Shown one piece after another: positions 8,001 to 15,475 of a stretch of DNA of 43,853 nt. The notes under the pieces are model-generated. The model was not told the DNA's origin, searched no databases, and saw only the letters and a list, made by a program, of their open reading frames with translations. The translations under genes were made by a program, and so were the position numbers. This stretch comes from Bacteroidales bacterium (GTDB taxonomy: Bacteria > Bacteroidota > Bacteroidia > Bacteroidales > UBA932). Position 1 is the first letter of the stretch. The number at the start of each line of letters is the position of its first letter. The stretch is taken from NCBI GenBank assembly GCA_017617475.1, contig JAFZWC010000044.1, forward strand, positions 1-43,853. Direction: 5' to 3'.

Positions 8001-9642
8001 AACGGTAGAGGGCATCCTGCCTGTCTCCCAGGTCCAGCCTGCCGTCAAAGTTCAGCATCAGGTTGGGGTCGTTGGAGACGAGGGTGGCGCCAAGCGACTC
8101 GTCCTTATAGGTGCCATGGGCCGATATGCCCGAATAATCGTAATCCAGCGCCTGCAGACGGGCAATCTGGAGCGTGTCCAGCTGCACGTCTATGCCACCG
8201 TTGTCGCGGAACGCGGCGTCCAGGCTGGTGCGCATGGTGAGCGGCCCCAGGGACTCCGTTCCCAGCACCTTGCCCAGATGGAGGTTGGAGGTGCTTACCC
8301 GGCCGCCCAGCTCCATGTCCCGGGTGTCGTCCACCACGTTCCGGAGATGGACATCGGCCAAGATGCTGCCTATTTCGGAGAGAATCTGGCCGTTGACGCC
8401 GAGGTCGTTCAGGGGGCCTTCCACGTGGCCTTCGAAGGTAAAGCGCTCGCCGGGGGCTATGCTCTTGAGGTTCAAGTCCGTCTTGGGCGCCCAGGCTTTC
8501 ACGAAGCCCGCCAGGCCGTCCAGGTCGAAGCTGGCTTCCTTCACCGTGATGTTGTAGGTGCCGCTGCCTTCATCCTCCACATCCTTGATATTGCCGTTTA
8601 CGCAAACGCGTACGCCGTTGTCGGCGTCATCGGCCGTAATGTTGTCCAGGAAGAGGTTGTTCACCGTGCCGTGCACCTTTCCCTTGGCGTATCCGCGGAA
8701 AGTGGTTTCCACGCCGGCGAAGTGGTAGATGGTTTTTCCCATATCCACAAGGCAGCCGTCCCGGAGCTGGCCGTCAATGACCACGCGGTTGGTAAAGTCG
8801 TCATAATCGTCGTCCAGGTTACCTTCCATGTTGTAGTGGTCCAGGTTTACGTCGGTATAGCCGTCCGTAGCGTGCAGGTCCTTGATTTCCACCAGGGCCT
8901 CTCCCACACGGAAGCTCTGGGCCGATACATCCTGGAAATGAAGGCCCGTGATCCTTTCCAGGAACTGCAGGGCGGTGTTCTGGCCGGTAATGAGGTTGTC
9001 GGCTATCTTCAGGTTGTCCACGTGGCCCTTCTCCAGCAGGACGCTCAGGTGGTTCCAGTCAATGACGCCTTCCTTGGTCACGCTGCCGCGTGCCTCCCTG
9101 CGCCGGGCCGCCGGGACGTTTTCCATGCGGAAGGTGAGGTTCTCCAGGTCCACCTGGCGGGCGGTGAGCAGCTTGCCCCAGGTGGGGTAGCCGCTGGATT
9201 CCTTTTCTTCGGCCGAGATGAGGCCGAAAATGCGCTGTATGTTGGTGGTGCTTTTGCCGGGTTTATACGGATGGGGCTCCATCACCAGGTTGAAGCCGCC
9301 GCCACTGAGGCGAAGCCGTCGCGCATAGGCGCCCTTTCCGTTGATGAGGCCCCGCAGGGAGAACTTTACGGAGAGGTTGTCCACGTACAGGAGGGTGTCC
9401 AGGTCGGGGACGTAAGGCTTATTGTCCAGCACCACCAGCCCCTGGAGCAGGATGGCTTCGGTGGGTCGGATGGAGATGTCCTTGAACCGGATGGTGGCGT
9501 CGGTGTTTTTCTGAAAGCGTTCGATGATGCGCTTTCCCAGGGCCGTCTGGACAGCGGGGGACTGGATGGCCACCAGGCCGGCCAGCAGCAAAACCGCCAG
9601 CAGGGTGAGGATCCAAACCGTTATCTTGAGGCCTTTCTTCAT
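5068..9642 (-). CDS. tamB: TamB-like translocation/assembly module protein
   Basis: 1524 residues. An N-terminal membrane anchor (about residues 7-27, WILTLLAVLLLAGLVAI) is followed by a very long beta-rich region, as in AsmA/TamB/YhdP-type bridge proteins, and a C-terminal DUF490/TamB domain from about 1150 (NVNVRVRATPDAQVYID, then LNLNGLYVTKASLYNL-like strands and LVAGSFLPAE). Such proteins span the periplasm and serve outer-membrane protein assembly or lipid transport. No tamA partner lies in the window. It is the first gene of the six-gene minus-strand operon. Its -7 box at 9650-9657 ends 7 nt before the ATG, so the mRNA may be leaderless. Confidence 0.88.
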   Translation of the reverse strand: MKKGLKITVWILTLLAVLLLAGLVAIQSPAVQTALGKRIIERFQKNTDATIRFKDISIRPTEAILLQGLVVLDNKPYVPDLDTLLYVDNLSVKFSLRGLINGKGAYARRLRLSGGGFNLVMEPHPYKPGKSTTNIQRIFGLISAEEKESSGYPTWGKLLTARQVDLENLTFRMENVPAARRREARGSVTKEGVIDWNHLSVLLEKGHVDNLKIADNLITGQNTALQFLERITGLHFQDVSAQSFRVGEALVEIKDLHATDGYTDVNLDHYNMEGNLDDDYDDFTNRVVIDGQLRDGCLVDMGKTIYHFAGVETTFRGYAKGKVHGTVNNLFLDNITADDADNGVRVCVNGNIKDVEDEGSGTYNITVKEASFDLDGLAGFVKAWAPKTDLNLKSIAPGERFTFEGHVEGPLNDLGVNGQILSEIGSILADVHLRNVVDDTRDMELGGRVSTSNLHLGKVLGTESLGPLTMRTSLDAAFRDNGGIDVQLDTLQIARLQALDYDYSGISAHGTYKDESLGATLVSNDPNLMLNFDGRLDLGDRQDALYRFNLDLKKANLAAIHVDKRDVAGVSLKVDSDIRRADADNLNGKVTVSGITLESQDGVKRVGDLHVQATQKDSLHRITLQSEALEMLFLGSQSVFQFVKDLKDIFIAGELPALLGEPARPWNGASYQVSAQVLKAQDLITFLVPGLYIENKTRATLSVGTSGLLLGNVTSGRLAMNNRFIKDFRLEANNRGSALNTLVTGGTLDLGGTQLLNNRIALMAQDNHVELGYAFDNQDDGKTYGDVLLKADLSRKEDQLAVKGRVHPSVFSFSGGEWHLKSQDIEYRTGDIQVRDLQATHERQSLIIDGGLRNNHTDTLRVRMDQFDLALLNTITGGTPDLKGLATGRATLISPTVPAPGLISGITCDSVYVSGKPLGTLRLVSNYDDANKRFTAMVRNLLNGRSSIDASAFLVPATRELGVLVLMDKLELGYAQPFLSSVFSEFQGALSGMANVSGTLDKMHFGSENLRIEDGSLTLDFTQVPYAVEGNLELDDNGLYFKPLRLSDREEGSGTVQGGILFNDFKNIGLDVHVRFNQMHALNMPPDPDMSFFGNVYGNGRVDVTGDLSKIQLDIDATTRSGEVHIPLGSTGGDRSRELLTFREEAPEGEDPYEQMVKSGRTTPTRSQGSELNVNVRVRATPDAQVYIDVDNESSLTGRGQGTVDLVSKSRQGLFTINGDYTLNSGSFHFSAMSLVSRDFTIQDGSSVRFNGDVMNTDLNVNGLYVTKASLYNLTADESATSRRTVNCGISITGKLSNPQLGFSIDIPDLNPAVQAQVEGALNTEDKIQKQFVYLLVAGSFLPAEDSGISIGGSDVLFSNVSSIMSGQLNNIFQKLNIPLDLGLNYKNTQAGNNIFDVAVSTQLFNNRVVVNGTVGNRENLAGVSANQVAGDVDIEIKLNRSGSLRLSLFTHSADQLSAFLDNSQRHGGGIAYQMEFNTFRQLFRDLFSKRQTREQRAQDEARRPANNVTLQIDETGKAHVQQR

Positions 9643-9649
9643 TATCCTA

Positions 9650-9677
9650 CAAAATTAACAATAATTTTGTATCTTTG
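9650..9677. promoter_or_regulatory. Divergent tamB/tsaD promoter region
   Basis: For tamB (minus) the box TAATTTTG is the complement of 9650-9657. For tsaD (plus) there are two candidates: TAATTTTG at 9662-9669 and TATCTTTG at 9670-9677. The two TAATTTTG copies form a perfect inverted repeat around ACAA (9658-9661). All fit the Bacteroidetes -7 consensus TAnnTTTG. No good TTTG -33 element lies at 19-21 bp for either direction. Confidence 0.7.
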
Positions 9678-9697
9678 CACGCTTAATTTTGCGAACC

Positions 9698-10720
9698 ATG
9701 GCCGATATCATCCTGGGCATAGAATCCTCCTGCGACGACACTTCCGCTGCCGTCCTGCGGGATGGTGTGCTGCTTTCCAACGTGATTGCCTCGCAGCAGG
9801 TGCACAAGGATTTCGGCGGGGTGGTTCCGGAGCTGGCCTCCCGTGCCCACGAGCAGAACATTGTTCCTGTGGTTTCGGAAGCCTTGCGCCGCGCCGGGGT
9901 GGAAGCCTCCGACTTGTCGGCCATTGCCTTTACCCGCGGTCCCGGCCTGCTGGGGTCGCTGCTGGTGGGCACTTCCTTCGCCAAGGCGCTGTCGCTTTCT
10001 CTGGATATTCCCATGGTCATGGTGAATCACCTGCAGGGCCATATCCTGGCCAACTTCGTTCGGCAGCCAGACGTGCCGGTGCGCGAGCCTTCCTTCCCTT
10101 ATCTGTGCCTGCTGGTTTCCGGCGGTAACTCCCAGATAGTCAAGGTAAACAGCCCGCTGGAATACGAGATTCTGGGCCAGACCATAGACGACGCCGTGGG
10201 CGAGGCCTTCGACAAATGCTCCAAGATGCTGGGCCTGGGATACCCCGGCGGTCCCGTCATCGACAGACTGGCCAAACTGGGAGACCCCGAGCGTTTCCAT
10301 TTTGCCAAGCCCAATATCCCGGGGCTGGACTACAGTTTCTCGGGCATCAAGACCTCCCTGCTGTATTTCGTGAGGGACGAGATGGCCAAAGACCCTAACT
10401 TTCTGGAAAACAATAAGGAAGACCTTTGCGCCAGCTTCCAGAAGACGCTCATCGACATTCTCATGACCAAGCTCATCCGCGCCGCCAAGGAGACCCGAAT
10501 CCGGGAAATTACCATAGGCGGCGGCGTATCGGCCAACAGCGGCCTGCGCGAAAGGATTGTGGCCGAAGGGGAGAAGCGCCACTGGAACACCTATCTGCCG
10601 GAATTCAAGTTCACCACGGACAATGCCGCCATGATTGCCGTGGCCGGCTGGTTCCAGTACAAGGCCGGCGTCCGCACCCCTCTGGACGTGGCTCCCGTGT
10701 CCCGCATGGCCGATTTCTAG
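9698..10720 (+). CDS. tsaD: tRNA N6-threonylcarbamoyladenosine synthase catalytic subunit TsaD
   Basis: 340 residues, the usual length. TsaD transfers the threonylcarbamoyl group to A37 of ANN-decoding tRNAs, giving t6A. The ASKHA-fold N-terminus reads ILGIESSCDDTS. The metal-binding H111-x3-H115 is in VNHLQGH, and VSGGN and GGGVSANSGLR mark the nucleotide-binding site. ATG at 9698 is preferred because MADIILGIESS is the family N-terminus. It diverges from the operon carrying mtaB, whose enzyme modifies the product of TsaD, so two successive steps on the same tRNA base share one intergenic region. Confidence 0.97.
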   Translation: MADIILGIESSCDDTSAAVLRDGVLLSNVIASQQVHKDFGGVVPELASRAHEQNIVPVVSEALRRAGVEASDLSAIAFTRGPGLLGSLLVGTSFAKALSLSLDIPMVMVNHLQGHILANFVRQPDVPVREPSFPYLCLLVSGGNSQIVKVNSPLEYEILGQTIDDAVGEAFDKCSKMLGLGYPGGPVIDRLAKLGDPERFHFAKPNIPGLDYSFSGIKTSLLYFVRDEMAKDPNFLENNKEDLCASFQKTLIDILMTKLIRAAKETRIREITIGGGVSANSGLRERIVAEGEKRHWNTYLPEFKFTTDNAAMIAVAGWFQYKAGVRTPLDVAPVSRMADF

Positions 10721-10730
10721 GCCCTCTCCC

Positions 10731-10761
10731 TTTGGTTTTTCGCGTTTTTTTCCGATATTTG
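10731..10761 (+). promoter_or_regulatory. Promoter of the ROK gene
   Basis: TTTG at 10731-10734 is followed after 19 bp by GATATTTG at 10754-10761. Spacing matches the Bacteroidetes -33/-7 arrangement, and the -7 box differs from TAnnTTTG at one base. The expected transcript start leaves a leader of about 25 nt before the ATG at 10791, so this gene need not depend on tsaD transcription. Confidence 0.65.
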
Positions 10762-10790
10762 AAGGATAGAACGAAATAACCAAAACACTT

Positions 10791-11897
10791 ATGGGAAAAT
10801 ATAAAAACGACGCCCGCGTGGTCCTCACCCTGGATGCAGGCGGCAATTCGCTGCGCTTCAACGCCATGAAGGGAGAAGAATTCATTCTGGATACTATCAC
10901 CCTTCCTTCCAACGCCAACGACCTGGATCTGTGCCTGGAGACCATGGTCACCGGTTTCAAGACCGTGATCAACCAGTTGGGAGATACTAAGCCCGTGGCC
11001 ATCAGCTTCGCCTTCCCGGGCCCGGCGGACTATCCGGCCGGCATTATCGGCGGTTTCCTGCCCAATTTCCCTTCCTTCCGCGAAGGCGTGGCTCTGGGTC
11101 CGTACCTGCACGAGGTTTTCGGCATTCCCGTTTACATCAATAACGACGGCGACCTCTTCACCTTCGGCGAAGCCCTCAGTGGCGCCCTGCCCGAGGTAAA
11201 CGAGAAACTGGAGAAAGCCGGCAGCAGCAAGCGCTTCCGCAACCTGATTGGTTACACCTTCGGTACCGGCTGCGGCATCGGATGCGTTATCAACGGCCAG
11301 CTCAACCGCGGAGACAACAGCTGCGTAGAGACGTATTGCCTTCCCAACCCGCATATCAACGGCATCATCCTGGAAGACAGCATCGCCATCCGCGCCGTCA
11401 AGCGCGTTTATGCCGAGCAGTCCGGCGTACAGGACGCCAGCCTCACCCCCAAGGATATCTATGACATTGCCGACGGCAAGCGTCCCGGAGACCAGAAGGC
11501 AGCCCTGGCCGCCTTCGCCGAGATGGGACATGTGGCCGGTCTTGCCATCGCCCAGGCGGCCCAGCTCATGGACGGCCTCGTGGTCATCGGCGGCGGTATT
11601 TCCGCATCGGCCAAGTTCTTTATGCCGGCCCTGCTGGAAGAGATGCGCGGCACTGTGCGCACCCTGGGTGGAGACGTGCTGCAGCGCGTTCAGATGAAGG
11701 TTTACAACCTGGACGACGAGACCGAATTCGCCCAGTTCGCGAAGGGCGAGGCCCGCGAACTCAAGGTTTACGGAACGGACAAGACCGTCACCTACGACCC
11801 CCAGAAGCGTATCGGTATCTGCATAGACAAGATTGGCACTTCCACCGCCATCTCCGTAGGTGCCTATGACTTCGCGTTAGCGGAATTGGACGCGTGA
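10791..11897 (+). CDS. ROK-family sugar kinase-like protein
   Basis: 368 residues with the ASKHA/ROK fold. The phosphate-binding loop is LDAGGNSLRF at about 14-23. A probable catalytic aspartate lies in YINNDGDLFTFGE at about 117-129, the second phosphate motif is TFGTGCGIG at about 157-165, and GGGIS lies near 265. The zinc-binding CxCGxxGCxE motif of classical ROK kinases and repressors is absent; at that place the protein reads SCVETYCLPNP. No DNA-binding domain is present, so it is a kinase-type rather than repressor-type member. Glucose or N-acetyl-hexosamines are plausible substrates, but the sequence does not decide. Its TGA overlaps the GTG start of the next gene, indicating co-translation. 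Confidence 0.8.
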   Translation: MGKYKNDARVVLTLDAGGNSLRFNAMKGEEFILDTITLPSNANDLDLCLETMVTGFKTVINQLGDTKPVAISFAFPGPADYPAGIIGGFLPNFPSFREGVALGPYLHEVFGIPVYINNDGDLFTFGEALSGALPEVNEKLEKAGSSKRFRNLIGYTFGTGCGIGCVINGQLNRGDNSCVETYCLPNPHINGIILEDSIAIRAVKRVYAEQSGVQDASLTPKDIYDIADGKRPGDQKAALAAFAEMGHVAGLAIAQAAQLMDGLVVIGGGISASAKFFMPALLEEMRGTVRTLGGDVLQRVQMKVYNLDDETEFAQFAKGEARELKVYGTDKTVTYDPQKRIGICIDKIGTSTAISVGAYDFALAELDA

Positions 11898-13444
11898 AAG
11901 AATTTGAAATAGCCAAGAAAGTTGGAAAGGAACTGACGGCCGAAGAGCTCCGCGAGGCGGCCGCCAAGGCCTTGGGCGTGAAGCCGGAACTGGTGGGCCA
12001 CGTGGAAGTGACCCGCCGCAGCATTGACGCGCGGCAGGACATCCTGTACCGCTACCGCGTGCAGGCGTACCGGCAGAACGAGGCCTACGAGCCGTACAAG
12101 GTGGCGCCTTACCAGGAGGTCTCCAAGGCCGTCCCGGTGCTGGTGATTGGCGCCGGTCCGGCCGGCATGTTTGCCGCCCTGAAGCTGCTCCAGCTGGGAT
12201 TAAAGCCCATTGTGCTGGAGCGCGGAAAGGACGTGGAACGCCGCAAGGTAGACATGGCTGCGCTCTCCATGAAGGGCGTCATCGATCCCGATTCCAACTA
12301 CTGCTATGGAGAAGGCGGCGCCGGCGCCTTCAGCGACGGCAAGCTGTACACCCGCTCTTCCAAGCGCGGGGACATCCGCGAGGTGCTGCACCGGCTGGTG
12401 GCCTTCGGCGCCTCGCCGGACATTCTGATTGACGCGCACCCCCACATTGGCACCGACCGCCTGCCGGAAGTGGTCAAGAACATCCGCCAGTGCATCCTGG
12501 ACCATGGGGGGGAGTATCACTTCGATTCGCGGGTTACGGAGATCGTGAAGGCCGATAATGGCTTTACCGTAACTTGTGCCGACGGCGCGGAATATAGGGC
12601 AACCAGGATTATTCTGGCCACCGGCCATTCGGCACGGGATATCTATGAACTGTTCCAGGCCAAGGGCTGGGCGCTGGAAGCCAAGGGCTTTGCCCTGGGC
12701 GTGCGCGTGGAGCATCCGCAGTGGCTCATTAACCAGATTCGCTATCACGGCAAGTACCAGCCGTTTATGCCCACGGCCGAATATTCCTTCGTTCAGCAGG
12801 TAGAGGAACGCGGCGTGTTCTCCTTCTGTATGTGCCCCGGCGGCATCCTGGTGCCCTCTTCCACCGAGGACGGAACGGTTGTTTTGAACGGCATGTCCAA
12901 CGCTGCCCGTAACTCCAAATGGGCCAATGCGGGTGTTGTGGTACAGATTGAACCCGGAGACCAGCCGGCCGAATACGAAGGCCCCTTCGCCCTCATGGAT
13001 TTCCAGCGGGATGTGGAGCGCGCCATGTACCAGTGGGCAAGCACCCACGGCGCCATGCATCCCCTCACAGCGCCTGCACAGCGCATGAAAGACTTCTGCC
13101 GCGGCATCGAGTCCAAGGACCTCCCCAAGACGTCCTATCATCCCGGCGCCTTATCGGCCCCGCTGCATGAGCTGCTTCCGGAGCACGTTTCCAAGCGCCT
13201 GCGTCGGGCTTTCCCCCAGGTAGACCGCCAGATGCACGGCTACTACACCAACGACGCCCTCCTGCTTGGCGTGGAGTCCCGCACCTCCTCTCCCGTGCGC
13301 CTGCCCCGCAACCCCGAAACGCTGGAGCACGTCTCCGTCCCCGGCCTCTACCCCTGCGGCGAAGGCGCCGGCTACGCCGGTGGCATCGTCTCCTCGGCCC
13401 TCGACGGCATCAACTGCGCCGAAGCCCTCAAGGCGTCCCTGTAA
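11894..13444 (+). CDS. FAD-dependent dehydrogenase of the COG2509 type
   Basis: 516 residues. A small N-terminal domain of about 85 residues (KKVGKELTAEELREAA...) precedes a Rossmann FAD-binding motif, VLVIGAGPAGMFAALKLLQLG (about 84-104), with the acidic ribose-binding E in VLERG. GEGGAGAFSDGKLY at about 139-152 is characteristic of this uncharacterised family, and a second dinucleotide stretch with ATGHSARD follows near 240. The C-terminus GLYPCGEGAGYAGGIVSSALDG closes the FAD site. Substrate and partner are unknown. The start is GTG at 11894, overlapping the ROK stop by 4 bp. The protein is soluble, with no signal peptide. Confidence 0.85.
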   Translation: MKEFEIAKKVGKELTAEELREAAAKALGVKPELVGHVEVTRRSIDARQDILYRYRVQAYRQNEAYEPYKVAPYQEVSKAVPVLVIGAGPAGMFAALKLLQLGLKPIVLERGKDVERRKVDMAALSMKGVIDPDSNYCYGEGGAGAFSDGKLYTRSSKRGDIREVLHRLVAFGASPDILIDAHPHIGTDRLPEVVKNIRQCILDHGGEYHFDSRVTEIVKADNGFTVTCADGAEYRATRIILATGHSARDIYELFQAKGWALEAKGFALGVRVEHPQWLINQIRYHGKYQPFMPTAEYSFVQQVEERGVFSFCMCPGGILVPSSTEDGTVVLNGMSNAARNSKWANAGVVVQIEPGDQPAEYEGPFALMDFQRDVERAMYQWASTHGAMHPLTAPAQRMKDFCRGIESKDLPKTSYHPGALSAPLHELLPEHVSKRLRRAFPQVDRQMHGYYTNDALLLGVESRTSSPVRLPRNPETLEHVSVPGLYPCGEGAGYAGGIVSSALDGINCAEALKASL

Positions 13445-13494
13445 TATCGTCTTTCTTTTTGCTGCGTGTGGCATGAAATATGCGTTACACGGGC

Positions 13495-13510
13495 CCAGAA
13501 CATGTTCTGG
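13495..13510. promoter_or_regulatory. 16-bp perfect palindrome, putative operator
   Basis: CCAGAACATGTTCTGG is a perfect dyad 34 bp upstream of the start of the beta-barrel gene at 13544. The 99-bp gap has no convincing TAnnTTTG box. The length and symmetry fit a dimeric regulator's binding site, but the same bases could form a transient hairpin, and no regulator is known. Confidence 0.4.
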
Positions 13511-13543
13511 ATTTATAGTGAAAGAAAGATTGAAAAGAAAAAC

Positions 13544-14224
13544 ATGAAAAGAATTCTCATTTTATGGCTTGGAGCTTTGCTCCTTATCCCCAGCCTGAAT
13601 GCCCAGGAAATCAGAAAGTTTGAAATCGGAGCGGATGGATCGTTTGGTTTCGGAAAAAAGAATCAAGAAAACAACAATTACAGTTTTAGTGTATTCGGAG
13701 GTTATAAGGCAAGTAACTCTTTATCGGTTGGCGCCGGTTTGAATTATGCCAGGTTTCAGGGCCGATGGGACGTCCCCAGTGGAATTGATGACGTATATAT
13801 CATCACTAATCCCTATCAGGCTTTCCGTCCTTTCGTTTATGCCCATTATGACTTCCTGCCCAACCTTAGATGGACTCCCTATGTGGATGCCAGACTGGGA
13901 TATGCCTTCTTCTCCAATTCCAGCATTTCATACGGCGTTAATCCGTTTGCGCTAACCGGTCCAGAAGGTGGCACCATGTACGGCTTAGACCTCAGTGAGT
14001 TCGAATACCTGAGGGATTTGGACCATTCCCTGGGTATAAAAGGCAACGTATATACTTCCATTGGCGTAGGAGCATCCCTGCATCTTGGCAAGAAAAAGAA
14101 CTGCGGGAAATTGAATCTCGGTGTTTCAATGGATATTCAGCCGGTCAAGTTCAGCTACTACAACCACCCCGACCAGAAGAAAGTCAATTTCACAATTGGC
14201 CCCAAAATAGGTTATACCTTTTAA
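13544..14224 (+). CDS. Outer-membrane beta-barrel protein
   Basis: 226 residues. A signal peptide (MKRILILWLGALLLIPSLNAQ, cleavage near A/Q-E) is followed by alternating hydrophobic/aromatic strands typical of small eight-stranded barrels: SFSVFGGYKASNSLSVGAGLNYA, AFRPFVYAHYDFLPNLRWTPYVDARLGYAFF and so on, ending in an aromatic residue (IGYTF) as outer-membrane proteins do. ATG at 13544 was chosen because it gives the signal peptide; an in-frame ATG at 13466 adds 26 residues with no role. Base composition is less GC-rich than the neighbours. Function beyond a membrane barrel is not recognisable. It converges with a second barrel gene, with one base between the stops. Confidence 0.75.
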   Translation: MKRILILWLGALLLIPSLNAQEIRKFEIGADGSFGFGKKNQENNNYSFSVFGGYKASNSLSVGAGLNYARFQGRWDVPSGIDDVYIITNPYQAFRPFVYAHYDFLPNLRWTPYVDARLGYAFFSNSSISYGVNPFALTGPEGGTMYGLDLSEFEYLRDLDHSLGIKGNVYTSIGVGASLHLGKKKNCGKLNLGVSMDIQPVKFSYYNHPDQKKVNFTIGPKIGYTF

Positions 14225-14225
14225 A

Positions 14226-14771
14226 CTACCACCCCGGAATCTGAAAACACACTCCGACGCTGATGGTCAGGTTATGAATCAGCCGTCTCTGATAACTATT
14301 TTGACTGGCGTCAAAAACACGAATCAGTTGAGCGTTGTCTCCAACAGACGCCAGCACACCGAAGTGGGGTGTTAAGTGCATCTTCAGACCCGCGATGGGA
14401 GCCAAGTATAGACTAATCCCCCCTTGGTTGCCGGACAGTGGAAAGAAACCGCCCACCCGAAAATTGACAAACGGCGAAAAGGCGTTGTCAAGAAAGAAAT
14501 AATGAGCACTGAGATAGACGGGTACGGAGGAGAATGCGTATTGATTGTAATAACCAAACGCAATTCCTCCGCCCGCGCTCAGTTGTTCAGTGAAAAACCG
14601 TTCATGCATGTAATGGGCCGAATAGATTTCACTGCCGCTTGAGCCTATTCTTGGGCCGGCAGAAATTTCTATGATATTCAAGCATCCTTCTTCTGGTTCA
14701 AAGGTTTTTTGCGCCTGGATCAATTGAGGACATAACAATAAGGCCAGCAGTATGCAAAACAGTTTTCTCAT
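14226..14771 (-). CDS. Outer-membrane beta-barrel protein
   Basis: 181 residues. A signal peptide (MRKLFCILLALLLCPQLIQAQ) is followed by barrel-like strands such as LNIIEISAGPRIGSS, QLSAGGGIAFGYYNQYAFSSVPVYLSAHYFF, AFSPFVNFRVGGFF and a C-terminal LTISVGVCFQIPGW. The layout parallels the convergent gene at 13544 (both have a YLSAHYFF/YAHYDF strand followed by P-x-V-x-x-R-x-G), so they may be distant paralogues. ATG at 14771 gives a proper signal peptide; the ATG at 14828 would add 19 residues and overlap the parE stop. It has its own promoter at 14793-14800. Role unknown. Confidence 0.7.
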   Translation of the reverse strand: MRKLFCILLALLLCPQLIQAQKTFEPEEGCLNIIEISAGPRIGSSGSEIYSAHYMHERFFTEQLSAGGGIAFGYYNQYAFSSVPVYLSAHYFFLDNAFSPFVNFRVGGFFPLSGNQGGISLYLAPIAGLKMHLTPHFGVLASVGDNAQLIRVFDASQNSYQRRLIHNLTISVGVCFQIPGW

Positions 14772-14792
14772 ACAAATAGCGAAATACGAGTG

Positions 14793-14800
14793 CAAATATA
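14793..14800 (-). promoter_or_regulatory. -7 box of the minus-strand barrel gene
   Basis: The minus strand reads TATATTTG, an exact TAnnTTTG match, ending 21 nt before the ATG at 14771. It lies just beyond the parE stop, so the barrel gene need not be transcribed from the parD promoter. Confidence 0.6.
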
Positions 14801-14820
14801 CATAACTCGATATGTTTCTG

Positions 14821-15120
14821 TCAATCAAAGTGTCTTTGGAAGTCCATCATCTCGTGAAGGATGCGGTCTACCCAGATGCTGCCGTCTTCCTTTCGTTTGA
14901 AGAAAATGATGTGGTGGCCGACATGATAGCCGAGTAAGCCGGGCTTGATGGCGTTGTAGTTCTGAACGGCAAATACAGGAAGATCAGAAATGCATTGTAT
15001 GGCCAGAGATAGCTGTTGATAGTAAATTTTGGCCTGTTCTTCAGACCAGCGCTCAATTGTATAATCCCAAATACCGTCCAGGTCGGTAAGAGCCTTTTGG
15101 GAAATAGAATACTTACCCAT
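14821..15120 (-). CDS. parE: RelE/ParE-family toxin
   Basis: 99 residues, the usual size for ParE. Family features visible are the N-terminal YSISQKALTDLDGIWDYTIERWSEEQAKIYYQQL helical hairpin and the C-terminal beta-sheet with HHIIFFKRKEDGSIWVDRILHEMMDFQRHF. ParE toxins poison DNA gyrase and are neutralised by the partner antitoxin. The start overlaps the end of parD by 8 bp, the normal antitoxin-first order. It appears complete. Confidence 0.92.
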   Translation of the reverse strand: MGKYSISQKALTDLDGIWDYTIERWSEEQAKIYYQQLSLAIQCISDLPVFAVQNYNAIKPGLLGYHVGHHIIFFKRKEDGSIWVDRILHEMMDFQRHFD

Positions 15121-15361
15121 TGTTCTCCCGTTTTGCCATCAATTCTTTCAAGTGAGCGTCAAAGTCGAAGTTCTCGATGTATCCGCTATTCTCACCTTCT
15201 TCGATGGCAGCACGGAGAGCAGCAATCTTTTGTTCGTCTTCTTCCAGTCTTCTGAGTCCGGCACGAATGACCTCGCTGGCATTGGTATAACGCCCGCCTT
15301 TAACACTGGTCTGAATAAACTCATCAAAATGAGAGCCCAAAGCAACAGTTGTGGTTTTCAT
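15113..15361 (-). CDS. parD: ParD-family antitoxin
   Basis: 82 residues. The N-terminal ribbon-helix-helix (TTTVALGSHFDEFIQTSVKGGRYTNASEVIRAGLRRLEE) binds DNA as a dimer. The C-terminal tail (ENFDFDAHLKELMAKRE) is the part that wraps ParE. ATG at 15361 starts exactly at the RHH strand; the frame stays open to 15517, but the promoter and operator lie inside that extension, so the long form is rejected. Autorepression through the palindrome at 15382-15402 is expected from the family and fits the site. Confidence 0.93.
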   Translation of the reverse strand: MKTTTVALGSHFDEFIQTSVKGGRYTNASEVIRAGLRRLEEDEQKIAALRAAIEEGENSGYIENFDFDAHLKELMAKRENNG

Positions 15362-15378
15362 AAGAACTGTGTTTGCTG

Positions 15379-15409
15379 CAAATATAAGAAATATTCTTAT
15401 ATCATCAAA
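15379..15409 (-). promoter_or_regulatory. parDE promoter with overlapping operator
   Basis: On the minus strand TTTG (complement of 15406-15409) is followed after 19 bp by TATATTTG (complement of 15379-15386), a textbook Bacteroidetes promoter. Between and overlapping them is a perfect inverted repeat, ATATAAGAA-ATA-TTCTTATAT (15382-15402). A ParD dimer bound there would block polymerase. The leader to the parD ATG is about 10-17 nt. Confidence 0.85.
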
Positions 15410-15475
15410 GAAACGACTAATCACTTTCATACGCCTCAAGTTAGTTCGCACTTTGCTGATTTCCAACAATCGGTT

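Noticed and set aside
5074..10128. Very long plus-strand open frames (734 and 781 residues) opposite tamB
   Set aside because: They are antisense to a well-supported TamB gene, have composition typical of GC-rich shadow frames (Val/Gly/His/Gln rich, no domains), and one runs straight into tsaD.
13499..13508. LexA-type SOS box in GAACATGTTC
   Set aside because: The half-sites are only 2 bp apart rather than 4 as in the Bacillus-type box, and no SOS gene is adjacent.
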